64,000 nucleotides of DNA from Cordilura impudica (Eukaryota > Arthropoda > Insecta > Diptera > Scathophagidae). The notes below the pieces were generated by a model. That model worked only from the letters and a program-made list of their open reading frames with translations, was not told the origin of the DNA and did not search any database. Of the stretch, positions 23,212-35,023 are shown in pieces (the stretch's first letter is position 1; the number at the start of each line of letters is the position of its first letter). The DNA lies in the NCBI GenBank assembly GCA_963682025.1, contig OY821518.1:304395429-304459428 (forward strand), read 5' to 3'. The position numbers and the translations under genes are program-made.

Positions 23212-24515
23212 GGTTTTTTTGTGTCTGTGAGCGAAGGAATAAAGTTAACTGAGAAATAACTTCTTAATTCAGGGTTGTCATCTTGTTGATTTTTTGTTTG
23301 ATTTTTATTTTTCGGGCAGGTGTAATTTTGTATAAGTGTGTTAATTGTTTGTTTTGGAAAACTGTTTTTAGATAAAGTTTCTTTTATTATTTCAATATTT
23401 TTACTTTTAAACTCAGGATCGCTGATTGTTAAAATTTTTTCTATAAAGTTGTTGGCAGTGCTAACCACCATTTTCTTAGGTTGTGTGGAATGGAAGTTGA
23501 TAATTCGCCCTGAAGCTAAATGTTTTTTGTACCAGTCAAAAGCAATTTTGTTGTCTTTTCGGTGAAGTTTTACGTCTAAGAATGGTAAATTATTATTTTT
23601 CTCCATTTTCGAAGTGAATTTAAGTTTGTTGTGATATATGTTGAGAAGTTCTAGAATTTTGGTGTTGTCATCTTTTTTAATTATAGCGAAAAAGTCATCT
23701 ACGTATTTTAATATTATTTTTACTTCTATGTTTTCTTTATTTAATTGTTTTTTAGTTTCATCTAGCAGATCATCTAATACTATATTTGCAATTGTTGGTG
23801 GTAGTGGGTTTCCCATAGGCATGCCAAAAGTTTGATTGTATATTTTATCTTCGAATTTGAAATAATTATTGTCTTTTAGACAAAATTGTAATATTTTAAG
23901 GAATTGTGTTTTTGGAATGTTCGTTTTTTCCTTTATAATGTCCCACTTTTTCATAATTATATTTATCGCCGTGTATATTGGAATGTTGGTGAAAAGCGCA
24001 ATAACATCATAAGATATAAAAACCTCGTTATCGTCTAGTGTGATGTTGGAAAGTTTTTCTTTTAGTTAGTAGGCATGTTTAATATTGTGTTCATCGGAGA
24101 CCATATTTTGTAAAATCTTTCCTATATACTTTGCTAAATTGTAACATGGAACCTTCTGCGACGCCGATATTGGCCTTAATGGTGTACCATCCTTGTGTAT
24201 TTTTGGAATTCCGTATAATTTTGGTGCTTGGGCTGCTGAACTATGAAGTTGGTTTTTTTCCCGGGTATTTATGAATTTTGATTTATGTAAATCGTTGATT
24301 ATGTTGTTATTTTTAGTTTGTAATTTTCGTGTAGGATCCTCTCTCATCGTCTTATATGTATTTTTGTCATCCAGCAGTTGATTCATTTCTGTCATATAGT
24401 CTTCTTTGTAAAGTATCACAGTTTTGTTTCCTTTATCTGCTTTTGTAACGACAATAATGTCTTTTTTTTCTTTAAAAATGCCATTGTATTTTTGTACACT
24501 GCTAATATAAATTTT
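23208..24515 (-). pseudogene. Penelope reverse transcriptase
   Basis: One RT frame runs from about 24515 to 23208, interrupted by a single stop codon at 24066-24068. The N-terminal part (from 24515) includes VVTKADKGNKTVILY and later APKLYGIPKIHKDGTPLRPI, both typical of Penelope RTs. Directly after the stop, in the same frame, come FISYDVIALFTNIP (motif A, catalytic aspartate), then GMPMGNPLPPTIANI and the catalytic YVDDFF at about 23690-23707. A segment FHSTQPKKMVVST follows. Further upstream (24515-24665) coding continues in another frame (KAILSLETDRER). The lesions are one nonsense codon and two frameshifts, so the element is dead but not ancient. Confidence 0.9.
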
Positions 24516-24795
24516 TCCTTTTCCGAATTTCTTATTTTATTTTTGTAAGGGGAAACTCTGTTGCTGGTTCTTACTCTCGCCACTTCTCTTTCTCTATCTG
24601 TCTCAAGTGAAAGGATTGCTTTTATTGATTCTTTTATTTTTTTTCTTTTTTTGACAATGTTTTAGTTTTCCTGTTATTTATTCTTTTCAAGCTATTTCTC
24701 GATTAGAGTACCCTTATTCCAATTAAATTTTAATTTGATCATTATTTTCTCAGATGAAGTATGTTTTCCAAGAAATATATTCTCAGAACTTTAAA

Positions 24796-25148
24796 TCTAT
24801 AATATTAATAGGCTAGGCGATTTCTTGTGACCGATGTTTTGTTCTACCGTTTTATCCCGTTTTTTACCAAACGTATATTATTTGAAATGTATTTCTTTTT
24901 AACCGTTTTGCAGATTTACTGATTTTGAAATTTTTTCCTTTATTTTGAGTAAATTGAATTTAAAGTTGCTACTAACACATACATAAAATTATACATATGT
25001 TATGTGTGTTTTATTAAATTTGTTAATGTGTTTGTCAGTGTTCATTCACAATAATAAACCATAAAAGTGTTGGTTTGTGAATTGGCTAATTTGAAAAATA
25101 AAGCTGCCTAGAAATTGCACTCGAATTTCGAGCGCTGGAATCTGCTAG
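24796..25148 (+). mobile_element. Nonautonomous Helitron, 353 bp, complete
   Basis: Starts TCTATAATATTAATAGGC after an A and ends CTGCTAG before a T, as Helitrons do (5'-TC, 3'-CTRR, insertion between A and T). The 3' hairpin is the palindrome CTCGAATTTCGAG 11 bases before the CTAG end. This is the best-preserved copy of the family and serves as reference for the others. No coding capacity. Confidence 0.85.
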
Positions 25149-26841
25149 TTTAAATTAATACTCGTATATAGTTTCTGTTTCCCACAATATAGATATTTAA
25201 AAAATTTTCAAAGTTGATATGTACACTCTTATGGCTGTAAATAAAATAATTTAGAGCTTGCTATTAAAATTTGCTATTAAAGTTTCACTCAAATATCAAA
25301 GTACTCAAAGAAATAGAACAGTACTTTTTTATAGTTGGATTTGCAATTTTTATTTTTTCAAAATTATTAAGCTTAAATTTGATTATTACTAAAATACAAA
25401 AAAAAAAAAAAAAATATTGATGCGTCTATTTAAATTTCGCTTACTCTATGTAAAATACCCACTTTTGCACAACGAGCAGCGAAAAGCAAAACGATATTAA
25501 AATCTTAAAGACAGATACGAGTATTCAATAACAATGAAACAGATTCACTTCAGTTTAAACTTTACTTGCTGCCACTATGACGACAGTAAAGTATTAAGTA
25601 AAAACTACAAGACATAATTTATAAGAACTATCGCTGTCACATCAGAACAGCCAACAAAGTGGATTGAGTGAATTCTAAATATCGAAAAGATATGACACGA
25701 AAGCCATTGATCAGATCTACGCGACACAATTTTCAATTTTAATCACGATGGCTGAATAGAAAAAGATGAAGAAATATAAAAAGTAGTCGAAATGGACGAA
25801 ATTATATATGATGTAAACTGTATTTTCAAACAATTTTATGTTCAAACAAGAATGTAACAGAAAGTCAAGATAAGAAATAAGGGAAAAGAATATAAAAAAT
25901 GTTTTATCGCTATTAGCGAAAACTCATCACAAATTCATTTGTTCAGTTGAAATCTTAGCAGAAATTTTTAAAACATTTATTTGAATTCAATTTTCACTCA
26001 AACCAAACCCATTACAGTAACAACACCCAAGCAATTAGCTTTATATACCTTAGTCAGCCATTAGTAGCACCTCAATTTATTTACAATATGTATGGCTTTA
26101 ATTTAGTGCTGGGGTTTATTTTGGCAAAATTATTTACAACCTTAACAGAGCCACAATTTCATTATGGCAGGTTATAATTCTTGATGTTATACGGGCATAG
26201 CTTAACCCAATTTTCCATTACACTTTTACATATTGTTATCTCAAAAATAAAACAATAAAAACAATTCAATTCAAACCAAAACAGACTTTCGTAACTACGA
26301 ACTACACCTTTGCATCGTCTGCGTAGCGGCTGGTTGAATGGTTGATTGTCTATGTTGCCGCAAACAATGGGACGTTATAACGTTGTAACACATGAATTAT
26401 TATTTTGTATTTTAGCACATGAAGTTAAAACGTGTATACTGTATTTGAAATCTTCTATGCAATTTAAATCAGAGCTTATACTAATTTTTCATCGTATTTT
26501 ATATGTGCCTAAAAAATGTATCTAAATTATGTTTAGAAAATTATGTTAAATATTTTCTATTCATTAAGCATCTGATAAACAGATCTATATGAAAAATATT
26601 AAAAAAATTTCCATTAAAAATATCCCAACAAATTTTAATGTTTTATTTATAATCGTAACTCAAGAACCAAGACGCACTAACTTATTAAATTTGGAATAAG
26701 TGTAGAGAAGATTTCACAAGGCTACAAAATTAAGACTTTTATTTCTCATTCGTAGCCATTTCCGTTAAGTTTTTCATCACGAATGTCATCGAGCTTAAAA
26801 TATACATATTTTCATTTGAAAATGTAAAAAATTTCTGTTTT
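25149..26841. other. AT-rich DNA, no gene seen
   Basis: No supported gene or transposon. An A run of about 17 bases lies near 25399. Confidence 0.45.
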
Positions 26842-27349
26842 TATTCCCTCCACACGTCGGTGGCAGAGGGTATATATAGGTTTGTCATTCCATTTGTAAC
26901 GCATCGAAAAACGAATTTCCGACCACATAAAGTATATATGTTATTGATCCTTATCACAGCTCGAGTCGATATAGCGATGTTCGTCTGTCCGTCTGTCTGT
27001 TGAAATCACGCTCATTCACAAAAAAAGCCATCTAACTGGATAAGGTTACAAAAATATCATTTGCCATAATTCCCAGCAGGTTGGTATTGAAAATCGGCTA
27101 CATCGGGCATCCTTGTGATTATATACGAACAAAAATATGTAGATATCTCTAAAAAAAACATAAAACCCAGTGTGTTTGTTGTAACAGTTTAGTTGTTGAA
27201 CATAATAATTGTACAACAACATAAAAAAATGCCACAAAAATAATATGCATATATATTAACAATACCAAGAACACAGAACATAGCTCATGTTTGTAGTATT
27301 GCCACATAGTTTTTTTTATCGTTATCACGTTATAATAAAAAAAATCGCC

Positions 27350-27690
27350 AATATGAAAGAAAAAATGAAAACGAAAAATTAAAATTTTCCAATGGAAAAT
27401 GAAAATGGAAAATGGAGAATGAAAAATAAAAATGAAAAATGGAAAATGAAAAACGGAAAATGGAAAATGTAAAATAGAAAATGAAAAATAGAGAATAGAA
27501 AATGGAAAATGAAAAATGGAAAATGAAAAATGGAAAATGGAAAATAGAAAATGGAGAATGGAGAATGGAAAATTGAAAATGAAAACGGAAAATGGTAAAT
27601 GAAAAATGTAAAATAGAAAATGCAAAATGGAGAATGAAAATTGAAATATGAAAAATGTTAAATGGAAAATGGAAAATGGAAATTGAAAGT
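27350..27690 (+). repeat. GAAAATG-type minisatellite
   Basis: About 340 bases of 6-7-bp units (GAAAATG, GAAAAATG, GGAAAATG). The minus-strand reading frame across it gives a FHFPFSI repeat that is an artefact of the DNA repeat. It lies in the interior of the family-2 DINE copy. Confidence 0.9.
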
Positions 27691-27820
27691 TGTAGCCGTA
27701 CTCGACATTTTTTTTTTTTAATTAATCAACACTCAGGGGATGCCCCCTACAGATGCAGTGCATTGTGTTGATCTCAGGAAAATAGGTTAAGGAGGAAAGA
27801 GGGAGTAGTGTGTCCATTTT

Positions 27821-27906
27821 ATTTTTTTTTTTTGCAGCGACAGACCAAAGCCTCTGGTGGGAATGATAGGCGAGCACGCTACCTACTCACCTACCAGGGC
27901 GCTTAA
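27821..27906 (-). mobile_element. SINE fragment lacking its B box
   Basis: Minus-oriented copy of the 8427 SINE head. Relative to that copy about 20 bases holding the B box (GGGTTCGA region) are missing: the sequence runs from CCTATCAT directly into TCCCACC. It ends in an A run. The 27720-27820 flank (GATCAACACAATGCACTGC on the minus strand) may belong to a composite SINE. Confidence 0.72.
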
Positions 27907-28137
27907 AGCTTGCAAATTTGTTTGGGTGAATATACAGTTCATGACTCAGGTGGAGGGTATCAAAAAATTCGGCACAGCCGAATTTAACACTCTTAATTGT
28001 TTTTTTTTTTTTTCAAATTACCACAAATAAGATAAATCCCAAACATAATATAATTATGCCACTTCGATACCTTAAATTGAGGTCGCAATTGGCAACTTTT
28101 TCATTGATATAAAATAAAAGTTCCCAAATAACATAAA

Positions 28138-28650
28138 TCTATATATGTAAGTATATAAATCAAAGTCGGTAAAGTTATATCATTTATGACTCAAGAACGG
28201 CTAGACCGATTTTAACCAGTTTTGATTTTTTGGATGTAACTATTAAAATATCCGAAAAATTCACGGGGCGTGGCACCTCCCATACAAAATAAATCTTTCG
28301 AGTAATATGACAGGGACAGCTTTGCAAATTTGTTTTAGGTCATTGCTACTAATACGTGTGGACGTGTCGAAAATGAGCAGAATCGGATGAGTGGGCGTGT
28401 CATCTCCCATACAAAGTGAATTTTCAATATCCTATATCTTCAGGAGAGTAACGATACTTTGTGTCATTTCTCAGGTTATCAGGCTTAGCCGCCTTGCTGA
28501 AAATAGGCGGCATTGGATCAGTGGGCGCGGCACCTACCTTACGAAATAAACCCAATATCTCATATCTCGAATATTATGATAGGGAGAAGTGAATTTTCGA
28601 ACTGACTTTTAAATTCACATGATTTTCCAGATCTTCCACCAAATAGTTTA
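28138..28650 (+). mobile_element. Helitron-like element, second family, 3' end not found
   Basis: Begins TCTATATATGTAAGTATA after A. The body has repeated modules of the form GGCGTGGCACCTCCCATAC (28265, 28390, 28525) and TATATCTTCAG. It shares these with 52688-52960, 41360-42660 and probably 60780-61071. No CTAG end is visible here. Confidence 0.5.
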
Positions 28651-28793
28651 CTCGACAGTTGGATCACTAATTATACTGCATCGAAGCCTAAACGCACCAA
28701 AATTGCATAAGGTAAGCGGTTTGTTATCAAGAATATATTGGTAACATTATTGAATCCACAATTAACAATGGCAAAATCAAAGGAGAGCATATT

Positions 28794-29800
28794 ATTTATT
28801 CATTTATTTTATTTTTATTTATTTATTTAATCAATACAGCACAACAAGAACTAGTCTTATCTAATAGTACTGGGAGGATAATGGCACATTATGATTTTGT
28901 TATTAAATAAAAATTCTTAATAATTATTATTTTAAAGAATAAGTTAATTATAAAAGGTGTTATTAAAAAAAAATGTTAAATCAAAACTATATTAAGACCA
29001 CAAGTTTACATTTAATAAAATTTAAAACAAATAATATGTCATCAAATCATCAACATCAAAAAGAAAAAAAAAAGTTAAATTTTTCCATATAAAAGTTGTA
29101 TAAGATTGTTGTGCTAAGATGTTATATATTGCAATTTTGAAATGCCTTGCATTGCTTATGGTTTGAATATTAGGTGGAAGTTGGCGCCAAAGGTTAATAG
29201 CATTGAAGAAGAAGTGTTATTTCGTTATATCTTTTTTAAAGCGAAATGTATTTATTTTGTTTCCTCTTTCAGACCTTGAATGGATTAATCTATTGTATAG
29301 GTATTCAGGCTGTTTTGTGTAAATCACTTTATGAAAAAAAAGTAATGTTCGAAGTTTTAACAAGCTATCGAATGATATATTACATATTTGTCTAGAGAAC
29401 TGTGAGATTCTACTTCTCCTACTGCGACCAAACACATATCTGGCAATATTATTGTACGTTACATTAAGCCTTTTCATACTTAATGTATCACAGCTAGCGA
29501 AAAGTTCACATCCGTACAGAAGTGTAGGTGACAAATAAGTATTGGCTTGTAACATTCGAATATTAAAAGGTGTATAATACTGCGACATCCAAAGGTTTCT
29601 TAGCATTGCATAAGTTCTACCACATATAACATTTATTTGATTTCTTGTTAAAAATTACACCTAGATTTTTAACAAGAATCGCGATATTTCCAACACATTC
29701 TCAAATTGCAATTAAAATCTTATAATTCCCAATCCGTCTGGTATATGCAATGCCAATCAACAAATCTCAATGCAACCAAATGCAAGTCCGAGGCTTGGAT
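28794..29800 (-). mobile_element. 5'-truncated LINE (non-LTR retrotransposon)
   Basis: Minus strand. An ORF of 129 residues (29217-29606) has LSPTLLYGCELFA and VTYNNIARYVFGR, the region after the RT domain in jockey/I/CR1-type LINEs. After a frameshift, FFFNAINLWRQLPPNIQ (about 29150-29205) gives the usual C-terminal LW-LP motif. Upstream, another frame reads VKNLGVIFN, the conserved end of the RT. The 3' UTR ends in an (AAAT)n tail at 28794-28830. It is truncated upstream near 29800 and frameshifted at least twice. Confidence 0.8.
29217..29606 (-). pseudogene. LINE ORF2 C-terminal fragment
   Basis: The only sizeable open stretch of the LINE: 129 residues between the RT thumb and the final LW-LP motif. 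Coding sense continues on both sides in other frames, so the stop at 29217 comes from a frameshift and is not the protein end. No catalytic RT residues remain here. Confidence 0.75.
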
Positions 29801-30164
29801 TTGGAAAAGGCATGCTTCTGTTAAGTTAGTAAGCAAACAAAAAAAAAAAAATATTGGCCACACGTTGGCTTTGCAATAAATTATTATTTAGTAAGGTCAG
29901 ACTGAGAGAGTATTATGTGAAATAAAATAAAATTTATTAAATAAATAATAAAATCTGCATTTAAAATAGAGTTTAATTTCTTAAAATAATTACAAAATAA
30001 TTTTATAAAATATATTTATTTTAAAATAATTGTTTTATAGTAATTATTTTAGGCAGATAAACGTTGACCGCTTTAAAGATGTACTTGTTACTTTCGGAAA
30101 ACAAAAACGTTCATGACTTTTTTATGTTTCTCAGGATTAAAAAAAAAATCATGAAAATCATCAA

Positions 30165-30760
30165 AAAGGGTGAACCGTTTGAAGATATTCCAATATACGA
30201 AGTGGAAGTGCCTTAATTTTGGACATAACAGTATATCGCTGATAGAAAAAAATCAAGTACAGATTTGGATTAAGCATCCCACCAAATAACCTTAAAACCA
30301 GCATAAAGTTCTTAATCAACAAAAACTTATTACATAATTAGAACAGCAGCAAACACACACATATTAAATAAATGTTATTTTTGTATGGAAATCTCGATTT
30401 TTATCAATTTAGTTTTCTCAGTAAATTGTGAACAAAATCAAAAGTTGTTCACCGATTACAATGAAATAAAGCTCATTTCATTTCAAATATGTTTATCTAA
30501 ATGTTTTTAGACCAAAACTGTGATTTTTTAAGAATTTTTGAAAAACAAAAAAAAAATTTTTTTTTTAAATCGTTATTTTTTTCAAAACTTCAACGATATC
30601 TCTGAAACTACCGGGAAAATTTAAAACCAATGTAAGCATATTATTGGCGAATTTTGGATTATTTTTTTTTAACTGAATATGGTGAACCGTTTTCCAATAT
30701 ATGTAGTGGAAGTGCCTTAATTTGGACATAACGGTATATCACAAAAAGTCGAGCAGATAG
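30165..30760. repeat. Pair of direct repeats about 510 bp apart
   Basis: The stretch GGTGAACCGTTT...CGAAGTGGAAGTGCCTTAATTTTGGACATAACAG at 30169-30234 recurs at 30680-30743 (GGTGAACCGTTTTCC, GTGGAAGTGCCTTAAT). The region between is A/T-rich and noncoding. It may be a tandem duplication or two ends of an unrecognised element. Confidence 0.55.
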
Positions 30761-30810
30761 AAAAAACCAAACTTTCAATCAACATAAAAAGTAACATATT
30801 GGTCCCTTGT

Positions 30811-30850
30811 GCAATCGGTCCAGACCGACTATAATTTTCCAACTTGTTTT
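30811..30850 (+). mobile_element. DINE-1 family 1, 3' hairpin fragment
   Basis: Only the 3' end is present: CGGTCCAGACCGACTATAA followed by TTTTCCAACTTGTTT. Confidence 0.7.
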
Positions 30851-31688
30851 TTTTTTAATTATACCAACAAGTACGGTATAAATAAAGAAATATTAAAGAA
30901 ACTGGAGATCAAAAGTCGAGCAGTTTAGAGAACTATTAAGTTTTAATTTATAACTGAGCTTCTCGATATTTATAAAACTATCTTTTAACCACTGACAATG
31001 AGGGACTTGCTGATCATTTTTCGTATAGAAATACCAAGCAACTACAGTCGTTTTAGGTATTTGTTTATACGATGGAATATTTAATAAAATGTAAAATAGA
31101 GCCGGAGGTCAACACGCAATCAAAAAAATTGGGTTGTGTCATGATTATTAAAATAAAAACAAAGATATCTGCTACACTTTGCACTATTATCTACAATTAT
31201 CATTGAGGTGGAATTAAGTAAAAGTGAGTATTTCTCAGAAGCATTAATTTTTGTATGTTTTTGTGATGAATTAAATTCCACGACATTTTAGGAAATCATT
31301 AAGCAATAAAAGGGGACAAAAATTAAACTAATAGCTGTGGATGTAGTAGTTTATTGATTACTTTTTCTTAACTAAACTTATCCATTATCATTATCATTGA
31401 AATAAATCGTAAAAGTTCTTTTTTTCGATGTCTTTAATACAGTGCCTGGCCATCTAAATATATTTCTCTCTTTCTTAGGAATCCTTACTTATTTCCGTGA
31501 ATTCTTTGAAATTTTAAAGATGATTTTAAGCATTTGCTCGAAAATCACAAAATAATGATGACGAATCGTGAACATTGCAATGCAATTTTCAAGTCAATAT
31601 GATTGTAAAAGAAATGTATGAAAGTTAAGATGTGAAAAAACGAAAAAACAACGCAGAGAAAAAAACTTTTTTTTATCAAAAGATAGAA

Positions 31689-31990
31689 AACAAGTAAGAA
31701 AGTTATAGTCAGTATAGGCGAACTCTAAGATAGCCCACACAACAGTTTTGATTCAAAATTTAAGTGAAATAAGCATGTAATAGTTTCCTGAATATATGTT
31801 AAAGTACACATTCTATGTAATTATTTTATGGGGACTTGATCTAAAAACAGTCTGATCATAATTATAAACAAGAAAATTTATACTTGTAAGTCTTTTGATA
31901 GATTCAAGTGGATATTTAAGATGGGTCTGCGGTCTTTATTTATGGAACAATGATACATGGAATAATAAACTTACATAAACCAAATTCTGC
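31689..31990 (-). mobile_element. DINE-1 family 1, degraded fragment
   Basis: Starts AAACAAGTAAGAAAGTTATAG; later pieces (TATGGGGACTTGATCTAAAA, TTTTGATAGATTCAAGTGGA) follow the family in order, but the match is poor. Confidence 0.6.
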
Positions 31991-32168
31991 TTACGATATA
32001 TTTAATAACTACCAGAAAATACAGCGCTCGAAATTCGAGTGCAATTTTTAGGCAGCTTTATTTTTCAACTTAGCCAATTCACAGACCAACACTTTTATGC
32101 TTTATTATTATTGTGAATGAAGACAAAAAACTCATTAACAAATTTAATGAAACACACATAGTATATGT

Positions 32169-35023
32169 TAGGGTTTGCAAAAATAGCGGTTTTTTCAATA
32201 CCGGTATTACGGTTTTCTTTTTACAAGAATACCGGTATACCGGTATAATAACGGTATTAAAAAAAATTTGAAATACAATAATAGAAAGAGCTAAACGTAT
32301 ACAAAACTTTATTAAGAATATAAAAATGATTCAATAAAACAATAAATTCATTAAAACAGTATAAGCATTAAATTCAGTAAACTTTTAAATAATATTTTAT
32401 TGTCAAAGATCTTATTTCACTTATTTTTAGTGAAATAAGCGTTTAAAAAACATAATGTGTCTAGGGTTTTATCGCCCAAACGTGACCTTATTTTCGTACA
32501 AAACATCCCAGCTGTAGAAAACGCTCTTTCGGAATCTACATTTGTTGGCCGAATAGATTTTAGACTTTCAAAAACCATTAATAAATATTTTCCCTTAATT
32601 CCTTCTTCTTCAAAAAATAAAATTTCTCTTCTTACAATTTGCGCAATATCTTTTGGCTCCTGGGTGATTTTATTTTCAAGCTCAAGTGCCTGTTTAGACT
32701 TTTCTACTAAAACCAATTGTAATTTTTCCTTCATAGATATATTTGATGTTGACGGTTGCATTTCCGTTGGAATATTTTCATTTATTGTATTATTATTACT
32801 AGAGCTACAATTTGGTGCAAATTCATTTTTTGTAAGACGTTTAACAATTTGAATGATATGTTTTGTTATATCAGGTTTACTGGTTTTGTGAAAAATGTCG
32901 TAATCTTCCTCAGCGCTTGACGTCTTCCGATCAAAGAAATATGCCAAAATGTCTGAATATACTGTACGTCTTTCTTTTATTCTAATAAGAAGCTCTTCTT
33001 TAAGCCGGTTACTTAAAATTGTGTTTTGCTCAGTTAACTCGTTAAGCATAAATTTAAGAGTTACATCTGCCGTATATAAGTTAACATTTTCGCAACATAA
33101 TGCTTCCACTGCTACTTTAATTGGTTGCAATGCTAATATTGCATTTGATAGAAGTTCAAAATCATTTTCAGTGAATGTAATGTCCGATTTTAAATCAATT
33201 AGGCTTTTTCTTACACAAAGCTTTAGTTCAGAGAACCTCTCCAACATTGACAGCAAACTGTTCCATCGCGTACGGGAATGAAATATTAAGTTGCGTTCTT
33301 TACCAAATTCTTCTTTGACGTATTTTTGCAATATGGCATCATTTTTTGTTGGAGATCTTCGAAATAATTTTATTACATTTCGAATTTTTGAAACTAGGGG
33401 TGCCAAATCTGTATATCGAAGTTGATTAGTTTCCGATCCAGGTGAATTAAGAATATTAAAACCTTCGGCGAATTCATATTCGTCTTCTTCTACGTCTGAA
33501 TCAAATACATATGTTGTCTCTTCATTTATGGGTTCTTCTTCATAATCGGCAAAACTATTATTGTTATAAAGTATTTTCAGAATGGCCAATTGTATGCCAT
33601 GGGCCAAGCATAATTGATGAATTATTTGAATGCTTCTAGCTACCTTTCGCATAATTGATGCACCATCCGTGGTCATAGCAATTACACCTTCGAAAGAGAT
33701 GCCGAACCCTTCGATTTTTTTTTCCAACAGTATAATACATTTTTCTGCTGGTAGATGTCCAGAAACTCGCGTTAAACCAATATTACAAAAATTGTCAGCT
33801 GCATGAATATTTATATTCATATAGCGCCGATTTCTAATAGATGACCACTCATCGAAGGTAAGGCTGACCAACTTTTTTGTAATTTTATGTTTTGAAATAT
33901 GTTCTGTAACCGCTTTGCGCATTTCTTCGCCGTATTTCAAAACGATTTCTCGAACTGTGTTCGGAGAGGTTGGAACATTTTTATATTTGTTCATCAAAAA
34001 TTTCCGCAAATCATAGGAACTACAAATTTTACTAAATGGTATACCATCACGAGCAATCAATCGAGAGACAACAGCAGGAAATGAATCATCCACTGCTCTT
34101 TTAAAATAACTTGAAATATTTGAAGTACAAGCTTGGCTATTTGCTAGATTATTTGTTATTATTATTGATGAAATTTGATTATCAGCAGCCTTTCCTCGTT
34201 TTAACAAATTAATATCATGACTAGTTCGTTAATGAGTATGGAGTCCGCTCGTACTTCCCCTAGTAGCTTTGATTATTTTTGCACATTTTTTACACAGGCC
34301 TACATTCCTACATTCTGTTCTATCAAAATAATACCACTGCGAATTTTTATCCATGGGGCTGAAAAATTTTCAGTTTTTTACATACTAAAGAAAAAATTAA
34401 TTTAATAAATTTTACCTTATTTATAATAATTATTTTAGTTCACTTATTTAAAATTGTTATTGAAAATTATAACAATTTTAATTTGTATTTATATTAATAT
34501 ATATATTTATTTACTTATTATTATTAATGAAAAAGACGAAAAAAATTGTATAAATTTAACAAGCTTAGAACTTGGAATAGAATGAATTTGTATTTTGACT
34601 CTGTTATGCAAATATATAAGGAATTTTTTTGAAATGTTTGTTATGCTATAATTACTCACTCTTCTCTATGCCTACTATAATTATTTTTATGTAACATTCA
34701 AAATTTAGCGGAAAAATTTTTGTGCTAAGTTCATTGCGAATATTTTTTTCTTAATCAAAATTATTTTAGAAAAAAAAAAATTATTTCTGTATATATGTAT
34801 GCTTAGTGCCTACTACAATTATTTTTATCTAAAAATTAAATTTTAAGGAATTTTTTTTTTTTGCAAAATTCATTGGGAATAATTTTTCTTTACATTTTAT
34901 ATATAATATTAAAAAAATCCAATACCGTAAATCCCGGTATTGAAGGGCATGAATACCGGTATTATATATTTGCTATTTTAGTTCAAATACCGGAATACCG
35001 GTATACCGGTATTGCAATCCCTA
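32169..35023 (-). mobile_element. hAT transposon, 2.86 kb
   Basis: Terminal inverted repeats TAGGGTTTGCAA (left) and TAGGGATTGCAA (right, reversed). The 8-bp duplication GTATATGT lies at 32161-32168 and 35024-35031, the length typical of hAT. Multiple ACCGGTAT/ATACCGGT motifs sit within about 100 bp of both ends and are probably transposase binding sites. It codes one transposase on the minus strand. Confidence 0.93.
32417..34354 (-). pseudogene. hAT transposase with BED finger, one premature stop
   Basis: The frame begins at an ATG at 34354 and starts with a BED zinc finger (cysteines in LCKKC, histidines in HTH and SH). A TAA at 34229-34231 interrupts the finger, and the same frame then runs on for about 600 residues. 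Numbered from 34207, the acidic residues expected for hAT catalysis are D119 (LTFDEW), D181 (TTDGAS) and E560 (SERAFS); a CLAH motif lies at 200-203. The C-terminus (VDSERAFSTAGMFCTKIRSR) is the hAT dimerisation region. An acidic insert follows the CLAH motif. The open stretch after the stop has no ATG near its start, so no full protein can be made unless the stop is read through or polymorphic. Apart from that codon the gene looks intact, which suggests recent loss. Confidence 0.9.

Larger units (their letters stand above)
22253..24665 (-). mobile_element. Penelope-like retroelement, 5' truncated
   Basis: Minus-strand element with a reverse transcriptase followed by a GIY-YIG endonuclease, the diagnostic pair of endonuclease-bearing Penelope-like elements. 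Its downstream region holds a hammerhead-like motif at 22299-22335, as expected in the terminal repeats of this class. A 253-bp MITE sits between the ORF stop and that motif. Coding homology fades near 24665, so the 5' end appears cut off; I see no upstream terminal repeat. Confidence 0.85.
26842..28006 (+). mobile_element. DINE-like element, family 2
   Basis: Same architecture as INE-1 but different sequence from the family-1 copies. It starts TATTCCCTCCACACGTCGGTG, has GAGGGTATATATAGG nearby, a GTCTGTCC run at 26982-26999, a subterminal inverted GGTGGAGGGTAT at 27951-27962, a hairpin ATTCGGCACAGCCGAAT at 27969-27985, and ends CACTCTTAATTGTTTT. The interior has been expanded by a GAAAATG minisatellite and a SINE piece. 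Confidence 0.82.

Noticed and set aside
27149..27625. 158-residue minus-strand ORF rich in FHFPFSI repeats
   Set aside because: It is a translation of the GAAAATG minisatellite; no stops arise because the unit lacks them.
32457..33281. Plus-strand ORFs at 32457-32852 and 32949-33281
   Set aside because: Antisense shadows of the hAT transposase.
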